Of a stretch of DNA of 64,000 nt, positions 46,033 to 54,734 are shown one piece after another. Numbering within the stretch: position 1 is the stretch's first letter; each line of letters begins with the position of its first letter. A program made the position numbers and the translations under genes. The notes beneath the pieces are model-generated. The model made no database searches. It saw nothing but the letters and a program-made list of their open reading frames with translations, and was not told the origin of the DNA. This DNA comes from Burkholderiales bacterium GJ-E10 (GTDB taxonomy: Bacteria; Pseudomonadota; Gammaproteobacteria; Burkholderiales; Burkholderiaceae_F): NCBI GenBank assembly GCA_000828975.1, contig AP014683.1:2499700-2563699 (forward strand), read 5' to 3'.

Positions 46033-47292
46033 ATGGTGATCGACATGAACGAAACGCAGGTCCGTACCCTGGAGCAGGTGCGGCAGGTGCTCGATGGTAC
46101 GGAGGCGCTGCAATTCGAGCGGCCCGAGGACGACGCCGGGCGCTACGCCTGGGTCGAATCGGTGTTGAAGCGGTTTGGCTATCGGCATCTCTCGCGGCCG
46201 GATCGGGGCACGGTACTGGCGTACCTCCAGCGCTTGAGCGGCTACAGCCGCGCGCAGGTCACGCGCTTGGTGTCCCGGGCGGTGGCGGGCAAGCCGCTGG
46301 TCAAGCAATACCGCGCGCCGGAGCACGCCTTCGCACGCCGTTATACGGCCGCCGACATCGCACTGCTGGCCGAGGTCGACCGCGCGACCGGGACGCTCTC
46401 CGGACCGGCCACGGTCTGCATGCTGCGGCGCCAGCGCGACGTGTTCGGCGATGCGCGCTTCGTGCGCCTGGGGTCGATCTCGGTGGCGCACCTCTACAAC
46501 CTGCGCGCCACGGATCGCTATCGCGCGCAGCGCGTCGTCACGACCAAGACCCGGCCGACCTCGGCCGTGACCATCGGCGTGCGCAAGGCGCCGGCGCCGC
46601 AGGGCCGTCCGGGATTCATCCGCATCGACAGCGTCCACCAGGGCGATCAGGACGGCGTCAAGGGGCTCTACCACATCAATGCCGTCGACTGCGTCACGCA
46701 GTGGCAGGTGGTGGCCAGCGTACAGACGATCTCCGAGAGCCATCTGCTGCCGGTGATCGAGCAGATGCTCGCGCAGTTCCCCTTCGCGCTCCTGGGATTC
46801 CATGCCGACAACGGCAGCGAGTACGTCAATTACCAAGTGGCGAGAATGCTCGAGAAGTTGCGTATCGAATTTACGCGCTCGCGGCCCCGCCACAGCAACG
46901 ACAATGGACTGGCCGAAACCAAGAACGGCGCCGTGGTGCGCAAGGTCTTCGGCTACGCGCACATCCCGCAGCGCTATGCGACCAAGTTCAACACATTCTG
47001 TGGCGAATACCTCAACCCGTACTTGAACTTCCACCGTCCGTGCCTGTTCGCCACGGAGGTGCTCGACCCCAAGAAGCCCGGGCGCATCAAGCGCATCTAC
47101 CGTCCGCGCGACGCAATGACGCCCCTCGAAAAGCTCGCCAGCCTACCCAACGCGGAAAAGTGCCTACGCCCCGGAATCTCGTTGGAAGAACTGCACCAAC
47201 TCGCCCGCGCGCTCAGCGACTTCGATGCCGCCCAGGAGCTTGCCCAGGCACGCCAGGCGCTCTTCAAGGGGGTCACTACCCGTGCTGCCTGA
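46033..47292 (+). CDS. Integrase-core (rve) transposase
   Basis: 419 residues. An N-terminal helix-turn-helix region (LQRLSGYSRAQVTRLVSRA) precedes the DDE catalytic domain: FIRIDSVHQGDQDG (first D), GFHADNGSEYVNYQ (second D) and NDNGLAETKNGAVVRK (Glu). A C-terminal Arg/Lys-rich part follows (KKPGRIKRIYRPRD). All catalytic residues are present. ATG at 46033 is used; 46045 is also possible. It runs opposite to the disrupted kinase and regulator. Confidence 0.93.
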   Translation: MVIDMNETQVRTLEQVRQVLDGTEALQFERPEDDAGRYAWVESVLKRFGYRHLSRPDRGTVLAYLQRLSGYSRAQVTRLVSRAVAGKPLVKQYRAPEHAFARRYTAADIALLAEVDRATGTLSGPATVCMLRRQRDVFGDARFVRLGSISVAHLYNLRATDRYRAQRVVTTKTRPTSAVTIGVRKAPAPQGRPGFIRIDSVHQGDQDGVKGLYHINAVDCVTQWQVVASVQTISESHLLPVIEQMLAQFPFALLGFHADNGSEYVNYQVARMLEKLRIEFTRSRPRHSNDNGLAETKNGAVVRKVFGYAHIPQRYATKFNTFCGEYLNPYLNFHRPCLFATEVLDPKKPGRIKRIYRPRDAMTPLEKLASLPNAEKCLRPGISLEELHQLARALSDFDAAQELAQARQALFKGVTTRAA

Positions 47293-47305
47293 ACCCTCCG
47301 GAGAC

Positions 47306-47328
47306 GCGGGGGGCCTGCCGCCCCCCGC
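47306..47328. repeat. GC hairpin after the transposase gene
   Basis: Perfect 9-bp arms GCGGGGGGC and GCCCCCCGC with a 5-base loop lie 13 bases after the transposase stop. There is no T-run. It may limit read-through from or into the element. Confidence 0.5.
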
Positions 47329-47417
47329 ACCCCCCAGCCGGCAGAAAAAGAAACGGAGAAACCACTCCGGAACCCGCCGTCTACACTCCTAACTTCTTCA
47401 AAACGAATCGACGCGCC

Positions 47418-50400
47418 TTACCCCACCAAGTCCGGCCCCTCCAGGCTCATACCTGAATTGGAAACGACTACCCCCGACACCACGCGCGCGAAATCGAACC
47501 CCGGCGGCAGCCGGCCGGCATTGTCGATGGTGATGACCAAGCCGTCGGCCGTGCTGTCGATCCGCACCTGGATCGGCAGCTCGCGCGAGGCGCGGTACTT
47601 GATCGCGTTGGTACCCAGCTCGTTGATCACCAGGGCGATGGGCACGGCTTCGTTTTCCGGCAGCCCCCAACGCCACAGTTCCGGCGAGTCCGATTCGAAC
47701 CGCACCTCCACCCCGAACATCGCGCCGAGATTGGAAAAGATTCCCTGCGCCATTCCGAGTACCGGAAGCGTCCCGCCGATGCCGATCTGCAGGCCATGGA
47801 CCTGGGCGATCGCCTGGATCTGGCCGGCGATCTCGTTCAACGCCGAGGATACTTCGGGCTTGGCGCTGGCCATCTGCTGCAGCAGCCCGGCAACGCCCTG
47901 CAGGTTGTTCTTGATCCGATGATGCACTTCGCGGACCAGGACGTCGCGCTGCTTGACCGCCTCATCCAGCCGTTGTTGCTCGGCCGCCCGGCGCTCGGTG
48001 ACGTCGTCGGCGATCCCGAACACCCGGATGGAGCCGTCATGCACCCGCGCCGGGTTCAAGCGCACGTTGAGCCAGCGCGCGCCTCTTTCCGGATGGGCGA
48101 TCCGCACGGAGATCTCGCCGCGGCGCAGGCGGCGCAGATCCGCGAGCAACCGCGGCAACTGCTGGTCGATCGATCGCCGATCGTCGGGATGGACGTAGGC
48201 CATCGCCGAGCGCGGATCCGCGAGCAGATCCGCCACCGCTCCGCCGACCAACCGCGTGTAGCGGTCGTTGATGTAGTGGACTCGAGTGAGATCGGCGTCG
48301 GCGATGAACACGACCTGGTCGATGTTCTCCGCAAACTGGCGGAAGCGGGTTTCGGTCTCCCGCAGCGCCGTCTCCGTCTGCACCTCTCCGGTCAGATCGT
48401 CGATGATCGACATGACGTATTTTGCCGTCGCATGTTCGCGGCCCTCCCTGCCTGCTTCCAACTGGGCGTCGACCCGATCGTCGAAGATCGGAACCACGCG
48501 CTGATTCACCGTCAGCGCCCGGCCATCCGCCCGCAACATCACATCCCGGGGGCGATCGATCCTGCACCCCTCCGCCACCGCGCGCCGGTCCAGTTCCGCA
48601 TACAGATCCGCGAACTGCCGGCCGTAGATCTCGTGCCAGGAACGACCGAGCACCTGCTGCCGTGAAAGCCCGGTGAGGGCCTCGCCCGCGCGGTTCATGC
48701 TGACGAAGCGGCCGGTCGCCGCGTCCCGCACCGAAACGAGGACCGGCAGGCTCTCGATCACGAGATCGAGATGGTTGCGCACGCGGCGCAGTTCCTCCTC
48801 CGACCGGTGGCGCGCGTCGACATCGGTGAGCGCGACGATCATGCCGCGCTCCGGTGCCCCGGATTCGATCAGCCCGGCATTGCCGGCGCACCAGAACACG
48901 CTACCGTCGGCACGCCGCATCGGCAACTCGAAGCTCGCGCGTCCGCCATGGCCGTCGACGGGCGTCGCCACGGAAACCTGCGAGAGCACCCGCGTCCATG
49001 CCGCCGGGTCGACGAAAAGCGATCCGAACTGCACTTCACCGAGATCCGCCGGCGGGAAACCGAACAGACGTTCGCCGGCCGCATTCGCCTTGACGATCAG
49101 ATCGTCGGCGACATAGATGATCGCCACCAGCGCATTGTCGAAGATCAGCTGCAGTTCATTGAGGGCATTGCGCAACTCGCGCTCGGAGCGCTTGCGCTGA
49201 TCGATGTCGACGAACGCGAAGATGTATCCCAGGTCGGGGCGCTCGGGATTGACCGCGCGCCCCTGGACGGCAACCCAGATCGGATCACCGCTGCGTCGGC
49301 ACATGTACAGTTCGAACTGGCAGGCACCCCGGTCGCGGATCTCGGGAATGCGCTCGTCCAGCGCCGCAAGCAGCAGGCGGTCGGTCGGATGCGCGAAAAG
49401 CTGGATCTGTCCCACCAGCATTCCCGGCTCGCAGCCCAACAGGTCCTCCATGGCGGCATTTGCGCGCAGGATGTTGCCGTCCCGCACGAACAGCAAGCCG
49501 ACCAGCGCGGTATCGAAGATCAGCCGGCTTTCCGCAAGCAGGCGCTGCAGGCGCTCCTCATAGTGCTTGCGATCCGTGAAGTTCTCCAGCACCAGGAGGA
49601 TCTCCCGGGGACCCTGCGCGTCGCCCATCGACCGCCAGACGAGGTTCACCCACCGCGTCTGGCCCGCCGGATCCGTCAACCGGCGCGCCGGCTCGGTCAC
49701 CGAAGCGCCCTGCCCCCCATCCCGCGCCACCGCCGTGCGCGCGCGCAGACTTGCCTCGGCGTCCTCGGCATGGAACAGCCGGGACGGGTCCTGGCCGAAC
49801 AGTTCCGCTTCGCTGCGGCCGAGGAGTGCACATGCGCTCCGGTTGGCGCGCGTGATGCGGAATTCGGCATCCAGGAGCAGGAAGCCCACGGGGCTCTCGT
49901 TGAAGATGCTCGATAGGCGATTATTGTTTTCCGCCAGGACCGATTCGAAGCGTTTGCGGTCGGAGATGTCCCGCACGAGCAGGAAAATGAACTCCCGCTC
50001 GCCGTGCTCGACGCGCTGCAGCACGACATCGACATCGAACTCCGTGCCGGTGCGCGTCCGATACCGCGTTTCCCCATGATAGGAACCGCGGGCATGCAGC
50101 CGCTCCAGCACCTCGGCAAACCGGGCCGATCCCAGATTGGCATCGATCGCGTCGAGCCGCATGCCGGTGATCTGGTCGCGCGAATACCCCAGCCACGACA
50201 AGGCCGTTTCGTTCGCATCGACGATCGACCCGTCGCGCCGGATTTCCAGCACCATCTCGCCGGCCCGCTCGAGCGCCTGGCGCAGCGCCGCCAGCGACGT
50301 TTCCGCAAACCGCTCCCGATCCAGCCGCTCGACCGTCAGGAACACGCCGTTGAATTCGCCGCGGGCGTTGAGCAGCGGCGTCCGCCGCTCCCGCACCCAG

Positions 50401-51185
50401 GAGAGATCGCCCCCGGAGAACTGGTACTCGACCTGGTGGGAAGTGCGCAGTTCGTTGTCGCGCATGCGGATCAGGGAACGCATGACGTCCGGCTGTCCGC
50501 TCAGATCGAAGGCCTCGTCGAGGCGCCGGCCGAGGAGGTCGCGCTGCTCCACGCCGAGCATCTGCGTCATGTACGCGTTGCAGCGGACGTAGCGCAGATT
50601 GCGGTCGAGCACGGCCATGCCGATCCGCGCGCTCGACATCAGGGTGGAAACCAGGGAATCGGCCGCCCGGTTGGCGCGCATGGCGCTGCGCGGGACCGTG
50701 ATGTCGCGGGCGAACGCCGTGACGTGTCCCGCTTCGCCGTACCCGTCGGGCTCGACGTAAAGGCGCACCTCGAAATTCTTCGCGCCGGTGGGATAGGGGT
50801 AAATGAACTTGAACGTCCGGCCTTCGAGCGTATCGAATGCCGCGGCCAGCTTCCCCTCCCACAGCGGGGCAAACTCCTGCATCGGCTCGACTTCGATCAG
50901 TCGACGTCCGACGAGTTCCGCCCGCCCCACGCCGAAGGACTGGACCGCCGCGGAGTTGACGTAGATCACGACGAGCGTCCGATCGAACCGCAGGACCGCG
51001 TCCGACAACTCATCGAACAACGCGGAAGGCGGCGCCGACGACCGCGTCCCCCGCGGCGTCACGAGGTTCCCGACGCCCGGATCCGGGGAAGGCTGCGCGG
51101 GGGGGGCGGGCACCGTGCCGCCGGCGTCGCCGACGGAATGGTCGAACAGGACCGCGGCCGAGTCCAACCGTGCATCAAACGTCAT
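47418..51185 (-). CDS. Eight-PAS sensor kinase (HisKA_2), truncated by an insertion sequence
   Basis: 1,255 codons now, of which the last 17 come from the element. After a variable start (about 1-50) I count eight PAS units of 110-130 residues, most ending in a PAC helix (DISDRKRFE, NFTDRKHYE, DIDQRKRSE, DVTERRAAE). Then comes HisKA_2 with H1088 or H1089 (REVHHRIKNNLQG) and a HATPase whose N box is intact (INELGTNAIKY). The insertion falls after GFDFARVVSG and removes the lid and last strands, so kinase activity is probably lost. Restored, the frame is 1,281 residues and overlaps the ANTAR regulator start. No membrane helices; PAS stack suggests redox, ligand or light input. ATG at 51185. Confidence 0.88.
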   Translation of the reverse strand: MTFDARLDSAAVLFDHSVGDAGGTVPAPPAQPSPDPGVGNLVTPRGTRSSAPPSALFDELSDAVLRFDRTLVVIYVNSAAVQSFGVGRAELVGRRLIEVEPMQEFAPLWEGKLAAAFDTLEGRTFKFIYPYPTGAKNFEVRLYVEPDGYGEAGHVTAFARDITVPRSAMRANRAADSLVSTLMSSARIGMAVLDRNLRYVRCNAYMTQMLGVEQRDLLGRRLDEAFDLSGQPDVMRSLIRMRDNELRTSHQVEYQFSGGDLSWVRERRTPLLNARGEFNGVFLTVERLDRERFAETSLAALRQALERAGEMVLEIRRDGSIVDANETALSWLGYSRDQITGMRLDAIDANLGSARFAEVLERLHARGSYHGETRYRTRTGTEFDVDVVLQRVEHGEREFIFLLVRDISDRKRFESVLAENNNRLSSIFNESPVGFLLLDAEFRITRANRSACALLGRSEAELFGQDPSRLFHAEDAEASLRARTAVARDGGQGASVTEPARRLTDPAGQTRWVNLVWRSMGDAQGPREILLVLENFTDRKHYEERLQRLLAESRLIFDTALVGLLFVRDGNILRANAAMEDLLGCEPGMLVGQIQLFAHPTDRLLLAALDERIPEIRDRGACQFELYMCRRSGDPIWVAVQGRAVNPERPDLGYIFAFVDIDQRKRSERELRNALNELQLIFDNALVAIIYVADDLIVKANAAGERLFGFPPADLGEVQFGSLFVDPAAWTRVLSQVSVATPVDGHGGRASFELPMRRADGSVFWCAGNAGLIESGAPERGMIVALTDVDARHRSEEELRRVRNHLDLVIESLPVLVSVRDAATGRFVSMNRAGEALTGLSRQQVLGRSWHEIYGRQFADLYAELDRRAVAEGCRIDRPRDVMLRADGRALTVNQRVVPIFDDRVDAQLEAGREGREHATAKYVMSIIDDLTGEVQTETALRETETRFRQFAENIDQVVFIADADLTRVHYINDRYTRLVGGAVADLLADPRSAMAYVHPDDRRSIDQQLPRLLADLRRLRRGEISVRIAHPERGARWLNVRLNPARVHDGSIRVFGIADDVTERRAAEQQRLDEAVKQRDVLVREVHHRIKNNLQGVAGLLQQMASAKPEVSSALNEIAGQIQAIAQVHGLQIGIGGTLPVLGMAQGIFSNLGAMFGVEVRFESDSPELWRWGLPENEAVPIALVINELGTNAIKYRASRELPIQVRIDSTADGLVITIDNAGRLPPGFDFARVVSGVVVSNSGMSLEGPDLVG

Positions 51186-51318
51186 GATGGAATCCGCCGC
51201 GCCAAAGTCCCATCCATTGAAGCGGTACGCTCCCGTGAAACTGCCATAAGAATACCGGATCCGGAGCGAGCCACCCTAGATAAATCCGGGGTGCGACGGA
51301 GCCTGGGACCGCGTCCCG

Positions 51319-52230
51319 TCAGATGTAGTTGAAGAGGGACAACTTGGAAATCGCCGAATAGCTCTGCAGCGCCGCCTGGAACTGGGTCTGCTGCTGCGAA
51401 AGCTGAGACGCCGCCTGCGCGTAGTTGGTGTCGACGATGTTACCCGACTGGGTCTGGTCCTGCAGGGTCTGGGAAGCGCCGATGTTGCCGTATGCGCTCA
51501 CCGCCTGCATGCCGGCGCCCATGGATGCCTGGGTCGTCCCCAGTGCGGTGATCGCCTGGTCCACCTGGGTCAGCATCGACCCGGATTGGCTCGCCGGATT
51601 GGACGACTGCAGGACGTTGATGGCATTGCCGACCATCTGGAACAGCGACTGGGTGCCGCCGCTTCCCGTCGGAATGTTCATGAATACGCCCTGCCCGGAA
51701 TATTTGCTCTGCACGGTGTTGGCGACGGAAACCTGCAATTGCTGGTTGATGCTGTCGCCGTTGTACGACACGGAGTTGCCGCTCTGCGAGAATGGCGGCG
51801 TGTTGTTGACGGAGCCGCCGAACAGGTAGCCGCCCTGACCGTCGCCGGAATTGCCGAGGCTCACCAGTTCACTCAGATTCTGCTGCACCTGCGCCGCCAT
51901 CGCGGTGTATTGCGCCGGCGTGTTCGTGCTGTTTCCCGCCTGCACCATCGTCGTGCGGATGCTCTGCAGAACGTTGAGCATCTGCGTCAACGCCGAAGAC
52001 CCCATGTTCAGGAGGCTGCTGGCCTGGGTCTGGTTGCTTTTGTACTGCCCGAGCTGCGAAATGTCGCTTTGCAGCGAGGACGCGATCGCCGCGCCAACCG
52101 GGTTGTCCGCCGGCGAGTTGATCTGCTTGCCGCTCGAAAGCTGGGCGGTGGTGTTCATCACCTGCGCCTGATCGGCCATGATGCTCTGGGTGCTGCTCTG
52201 GTACACCGTGGATGTGGCGATGCGGATCAT
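51319..52230 (-). CDS. flgL: Flagellar hook-filament junction protein FlgL
   Basis: 303 residues, HAP3. The N-terminal helical part MIRIATSTVYQSSTQSIM with LSSGKQINSPADNPVGAA, and the C-terminal helix QLSQQQTQFQAALQSYSAIS, are flagellin-like. It sits between FlgK and the filament. Last of the flgB-L order; flgK precedes it by 13 bases. Confidence 0.95.
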   Translation of the reverse strand: MIRIATSTVYQSSTQSIMADQAQVMNTTAQLSSGKQINSPADNPVGAAIASSLQSDISQLGQYKSNQTQASSLLNMGSSALTQMLNVLQSIRTTMVQAGNSTNTPAQYTAMAAQVQQNLSELVSLGNSGDGQGGYLFGGSVNNTPPFSQSGNSVSYNGDSINQQLQVSVANTVQSKYSGQGVFMNIPTGSGGTQSLFQMVGNAINVLQSSNPASQSGSMLTQVDQAITALGTTQASMGAGMQAVSAYGNIGASQTLQDQTQSGNIVDTNYAQAASQLSQQQTQFQAALQSYSAISKLSLFNYI

Positions 52231-52243
52231 GGTGCGTTCCCTG

Positions 52244-54217
52244 TTACGCCGAAGAGGCCACCTGCAGGACCGTATTGAAAATGGTGTTGGCCGTCTGGAT
52301 GATGGTCGCGGCGGCCTGATATTGCTGCTGGTACTGGAGCAGATTGGCCGCCTCCTCGTTGAGGTTGACGCCCGACACCGATGCCTGCGCAGCCGTCGCG
52401 CTCTGCAGCAGTGCGTCGGCCGAGGTCTGGGTGGTCTGCGCGGTCGAGGTCATCGATCCGACGTCGCCAACGGTTGCCGCATAGGCATTGTCGAGCGTGG
52501 CGCCGGTTGCCAGCGTCAGGGTCTGCGCCTGCCCCATGAGCAGGGCGTTGCGATTGTCGCCGCTCGACGACCCCGTCGGCGCCACCGTGACGGCATCGCC
52601 GGCAACCGGCGTGCCGTTGAGCGTCAGAGACCAGCCGTTGACGTTGATCGGCTGCCCCGGCGTATAGCTCTGCGCCGCGCTCGTCGTGTGCGTCACCGAA
52701 TCGGTATAGGTGTATTGCGTCGAGCTCGAAAAATTGATCGTCACCGGATCCTGCAGGTTCGGATTGGGCCCGTAGGAGGTCGGCGCGGCCGCGGAGGGCG
52801 TGCTCGATCCGGCGGACAGCGGTTGCAGGTTCAGACTCCCCACCGAGACCGAACTGCCCGTACGCAGGCTCGTCGACACGTTCAACGGGCTTGCGGCAGC
52901 GATCTGGCTGCCGTTGGTGATGGCAACGCTCAGGTTCTGCGCCCCGTTCCGCACCGGCTGGATGGTGAAGACATCGCCGTTGTTCGCGGTGCCGCTGAGA
53001 TTGATCGTCACGCCGTTGATGGTCTGCGGCATGGACGTATAGGTCGTCTGCTGGTTGTCCGAAAGCTGGGTAACGATGTATTTCCGGCTCCCCCCGCTGC
53101 CCTGCACGCTGAGCTGGTAGTCCGACGGCTGCAGCTGGGTGACATTGCTGTAGCTCGCCGTGACCGTGGCCGTGCCCGTGTTCGCGCTTCCCGCCACCAC
53201 CGGAATCGCCGGCATGGTCGAGAACAGGTTGGCGCTGAACAGACCGGGATTGTTCACCGCCGAATTGCCGTTCAGATCCTGTCCCTGCGCCTGAACCGCA
53301 TTCATCTGCGCCGACATCACCACCGCGAGCTGTCCGATCTGGTTCTCGACGCTCGGGATGGTCTGATTCTGGAACTGCAGCAGGGCGCCGATCGCCCCCC
53401 CGCCCGTATTGCCGCTCTCCAGCGGAACGATGGTGCTGCCGCTGGTCGTGCCGACGATGGTGTTCTGCGGGTTGTTCGGATCCGGCCCCTGCGCCAGCGG
53501 GAAGGCCTTGGCGCCCACCACCAGCGGCTGGCCGTTGGCGAGGTAGACGTTGATCGCTCCGCCCTGGGCGGTCGCGGTGACGCCGACCGCCTTGTTCAGG
53601 GTCAGGATGTCCTGGTTGCGCTGGTCGAGCAGCGAGTTCGGCATTCCCCCTGCCGCCTGCGCCGTTGCAATCTGGCTGTTGAGGTTGGCGATGTCGGCGA
53701 TCGTCGTGTTCGCAGTCGTGATCTGCTGCGCGATCTGCTGGGTGGTGCTCTGGCCCAACTGCTGCAGTTGCGCATACATGCCGTTGAACTGACCGGCCAT
53801 CTGCTGCGCGGCGGACAGCATGCTCTGTCGCGTCGCTGCACTGGCCGGGTTCGAGCTCACCGCCTGCACCTGGGCAAAGAAATTGTCCATCGCCGCGCTC
53901 AGGCCCGTGGTCGGATCCGCAAACATGCTGTTGATCTGGCCGAGCAACTGCGCCGCGGTGTCGGCCTGCCCGGCCTGGGCCTGCGCCGCATTCGTCTGCT
54001 GACCGAGCAGATCGCTGTACATGCGGGTTACCCCGGTGACGTCGACGCCGCTCCCCATGTACATCGCCCCCACCCCGGTCTCCACCTGGGTGGCGAGCGT
54101 CGCGATCTGCCGCGAATACCCGGGGGTATTCACGTTGGCGATGTTGTTGCCAGTCGTCTGCAACGCGACGTACGCCGCGTTGATGGCGCTGGACCCGATG
54201 GAGAGCAATCCGCTCAT
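52244..54217 (-). CDS. flgK: Flagellar hook-associated protein FlgK
   Basis: 657 residues, HAP1. Conserved ends: MSGLLSIGSSAINAAYVALQ with NNIANVNTPGYSRQ, and the C-terminal VNLNEEAANLLQYQQQYQAAA. The middle is Ser/Thr/Gly-rich and variable. FlgN, encoded at the other side of this region, is its export chaperone. Confidence 0.97.
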   Translation of the reverse strand: MSGLLSIGSSAINAAYVALQTTGNNIANVNTPGYSRQIATLATQVETGVGAMYMGSGVDVTGVTRMYSDLLGQQTNAAQAQAGQADTAAQLLGQINSMFADPTTGLSAAMDNFFAQVQAVSSNPASAATRQSMLSAAQQMAGQFNGMYAQLQQLGQSTTQQIAQQITTANTTIADIANLNSQIATAQAAGGMPNSLLDQRNQDILTLNKAVGVTATAQGGAINVYLANGQPLVVGAKAFPLAQGPDPNNPQNTIVGTTSGSTIVPLESGNTGGGAIGALLQFQNQTIPSVENQIGQLAVVMSAQMNAVQAQGQDLNGNSAVNNPGLFSANLFSTMPAIPVVAGSANTGTATVTASYSNVTQLQPSDYQLSVQGSGGSRKYIVTQLSDNQQTTYTSMPQTINGVTINLSGTANNGDVFTIQPVRNGAQNLSVAITNGSQIAAASPLNVSTSLRTGSSVSVGSLNLQPLSAGSSTPSAAAPTSYGPNPNLQDPVTINFSSSTQYTYTDSVTHTTSAAQSYTPGQPINVNGWSLTLNGTPVAGDAVTVAPTGSSSGDNRNALLMGQAQTLTLATGATLDNAYAATVGDVGSMTSTAQTTQTSADALLQSATAAQASVSGVNLNEEAANLLQYQQQYQAAATIIQTANTIFNTVLQVASSA

Positions 54218-54257
54218 GGCTTGAGGTTCCGTTCAAAAAGGGCGATGGCAACCGGCG

Positions 54258-54734
54258 TCACCGCCCCCCTTTTCCCCCATTTACGGCATTTTTCGCCGGT
54301 CCTTGAATCGCGCCCGCGGTCTGCAGCACCTGCAGCATCGCCGCGGCGCCGCCGGGCGCCCCGGCGGCCGGTGCGGTCGGGTGCGGACCGCGCGCGGCGC
54401 CCGCGCCCGACTGAGGCATGTCCTGGCGCAACTGGCGGGCGATCATCTGGGCCAGTCCGGTGCCCTGGTTCTGAGCGATGGTCTGCGCCAGCTGGGTGTC
54501 GAGCATCTGCTGGTAGGTATCCTGCTCCTGCGAATCGAGCAGCCCCGACTTCATCGTCGCCTCGCGCATGCTCTTCAGAACCGACTGCAGGAACAGGGCC
54601 TCGAACTGCTTCGAAACCTCGGTGACTGCCTTGGCCGGGTCCTTGCTCGCCAGCCGGCTCAGGCTGTCCAGGGAGTGCGAGTCGGCCGCAAGTCCGCCGA
54701 TCATTGCGCCCGTCTGTGCGATGCCGATTCCCAT
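54258..54734 (-). CDS. flgJ: Rod-binding protein FlgJ, short form without muramidase
   Basis: 158 residues. The N-terminal rod-cap domain is complete: VSKQFEALFLQSVLKSMREA, then SGLLDSQEQDTYQQMLDTQLAQ. The usual C-terminal glucosaminidase domain (FlgJ is about 310-330 residues in enteric bacteria) is missing; the protein ends in an Ala/Gly/Pro tail 40 bases before flgK. A separate peptidoglycan hydrolase must then open the wall for the rod. The ATG at 54734 overlaps the flgI stop (TGATG). Confidence 0.92.
   Translation of the reverse strand: MGIGIAQTGAMIGGLAADSHSLDSLSRLASKDPAKAVTEVSKQFEALFLQSVLKSMREATMKSGLLDSQEQDTYQQMLDTQLAQTIAQNQGTGLAQMIARQLRQDMPQSGAGAARGPHPTAPAAGAPGGAAAMLQVLQTAGAIQGPAKNAVNGGKGGR

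Larger units (their letters stand above)
45897..47469 (+). mobile_element. Insertion sequence with integrase-core transposase (1,573 bp)
   Basis: Direct repeats ACCCC at 45892-45896 and 47470-47474 flank the element. The ends are imperfect inverted repeats: AGTCTTTTCCAA (45897-45908) and, reversed, AGTCGTTTCCAA (47458-47469). The subterminal run GGT(G/A)TGAGCCTGGAG is found twice at the left end and once at the right. It carries one transposase gene. The family is not certain: integrase-core elements of the IS481 or ISNCY (IS1202-like) type are candidates. Confidence 0.9.

Noticed and set aside
46033-47292. Phage integrase
   Set aside because: The integrase-core DDE residues, terminal repeats and 5-bp duplication identify a transposase; there are no phage genes or att sites.
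51186-51318. Terminator between flgL and the PAS kinase
   Set aside because: GGGAC-GCG-GTCCC can pair, but the stem is short and lacks a T-run, so it was not listed.
54241-54300. Frameshift in the G-rich run removing a FlgJ muramidase domain
   Set aside because: Only 40 bases separate the stop from flgK, so no domain remains in any frame.
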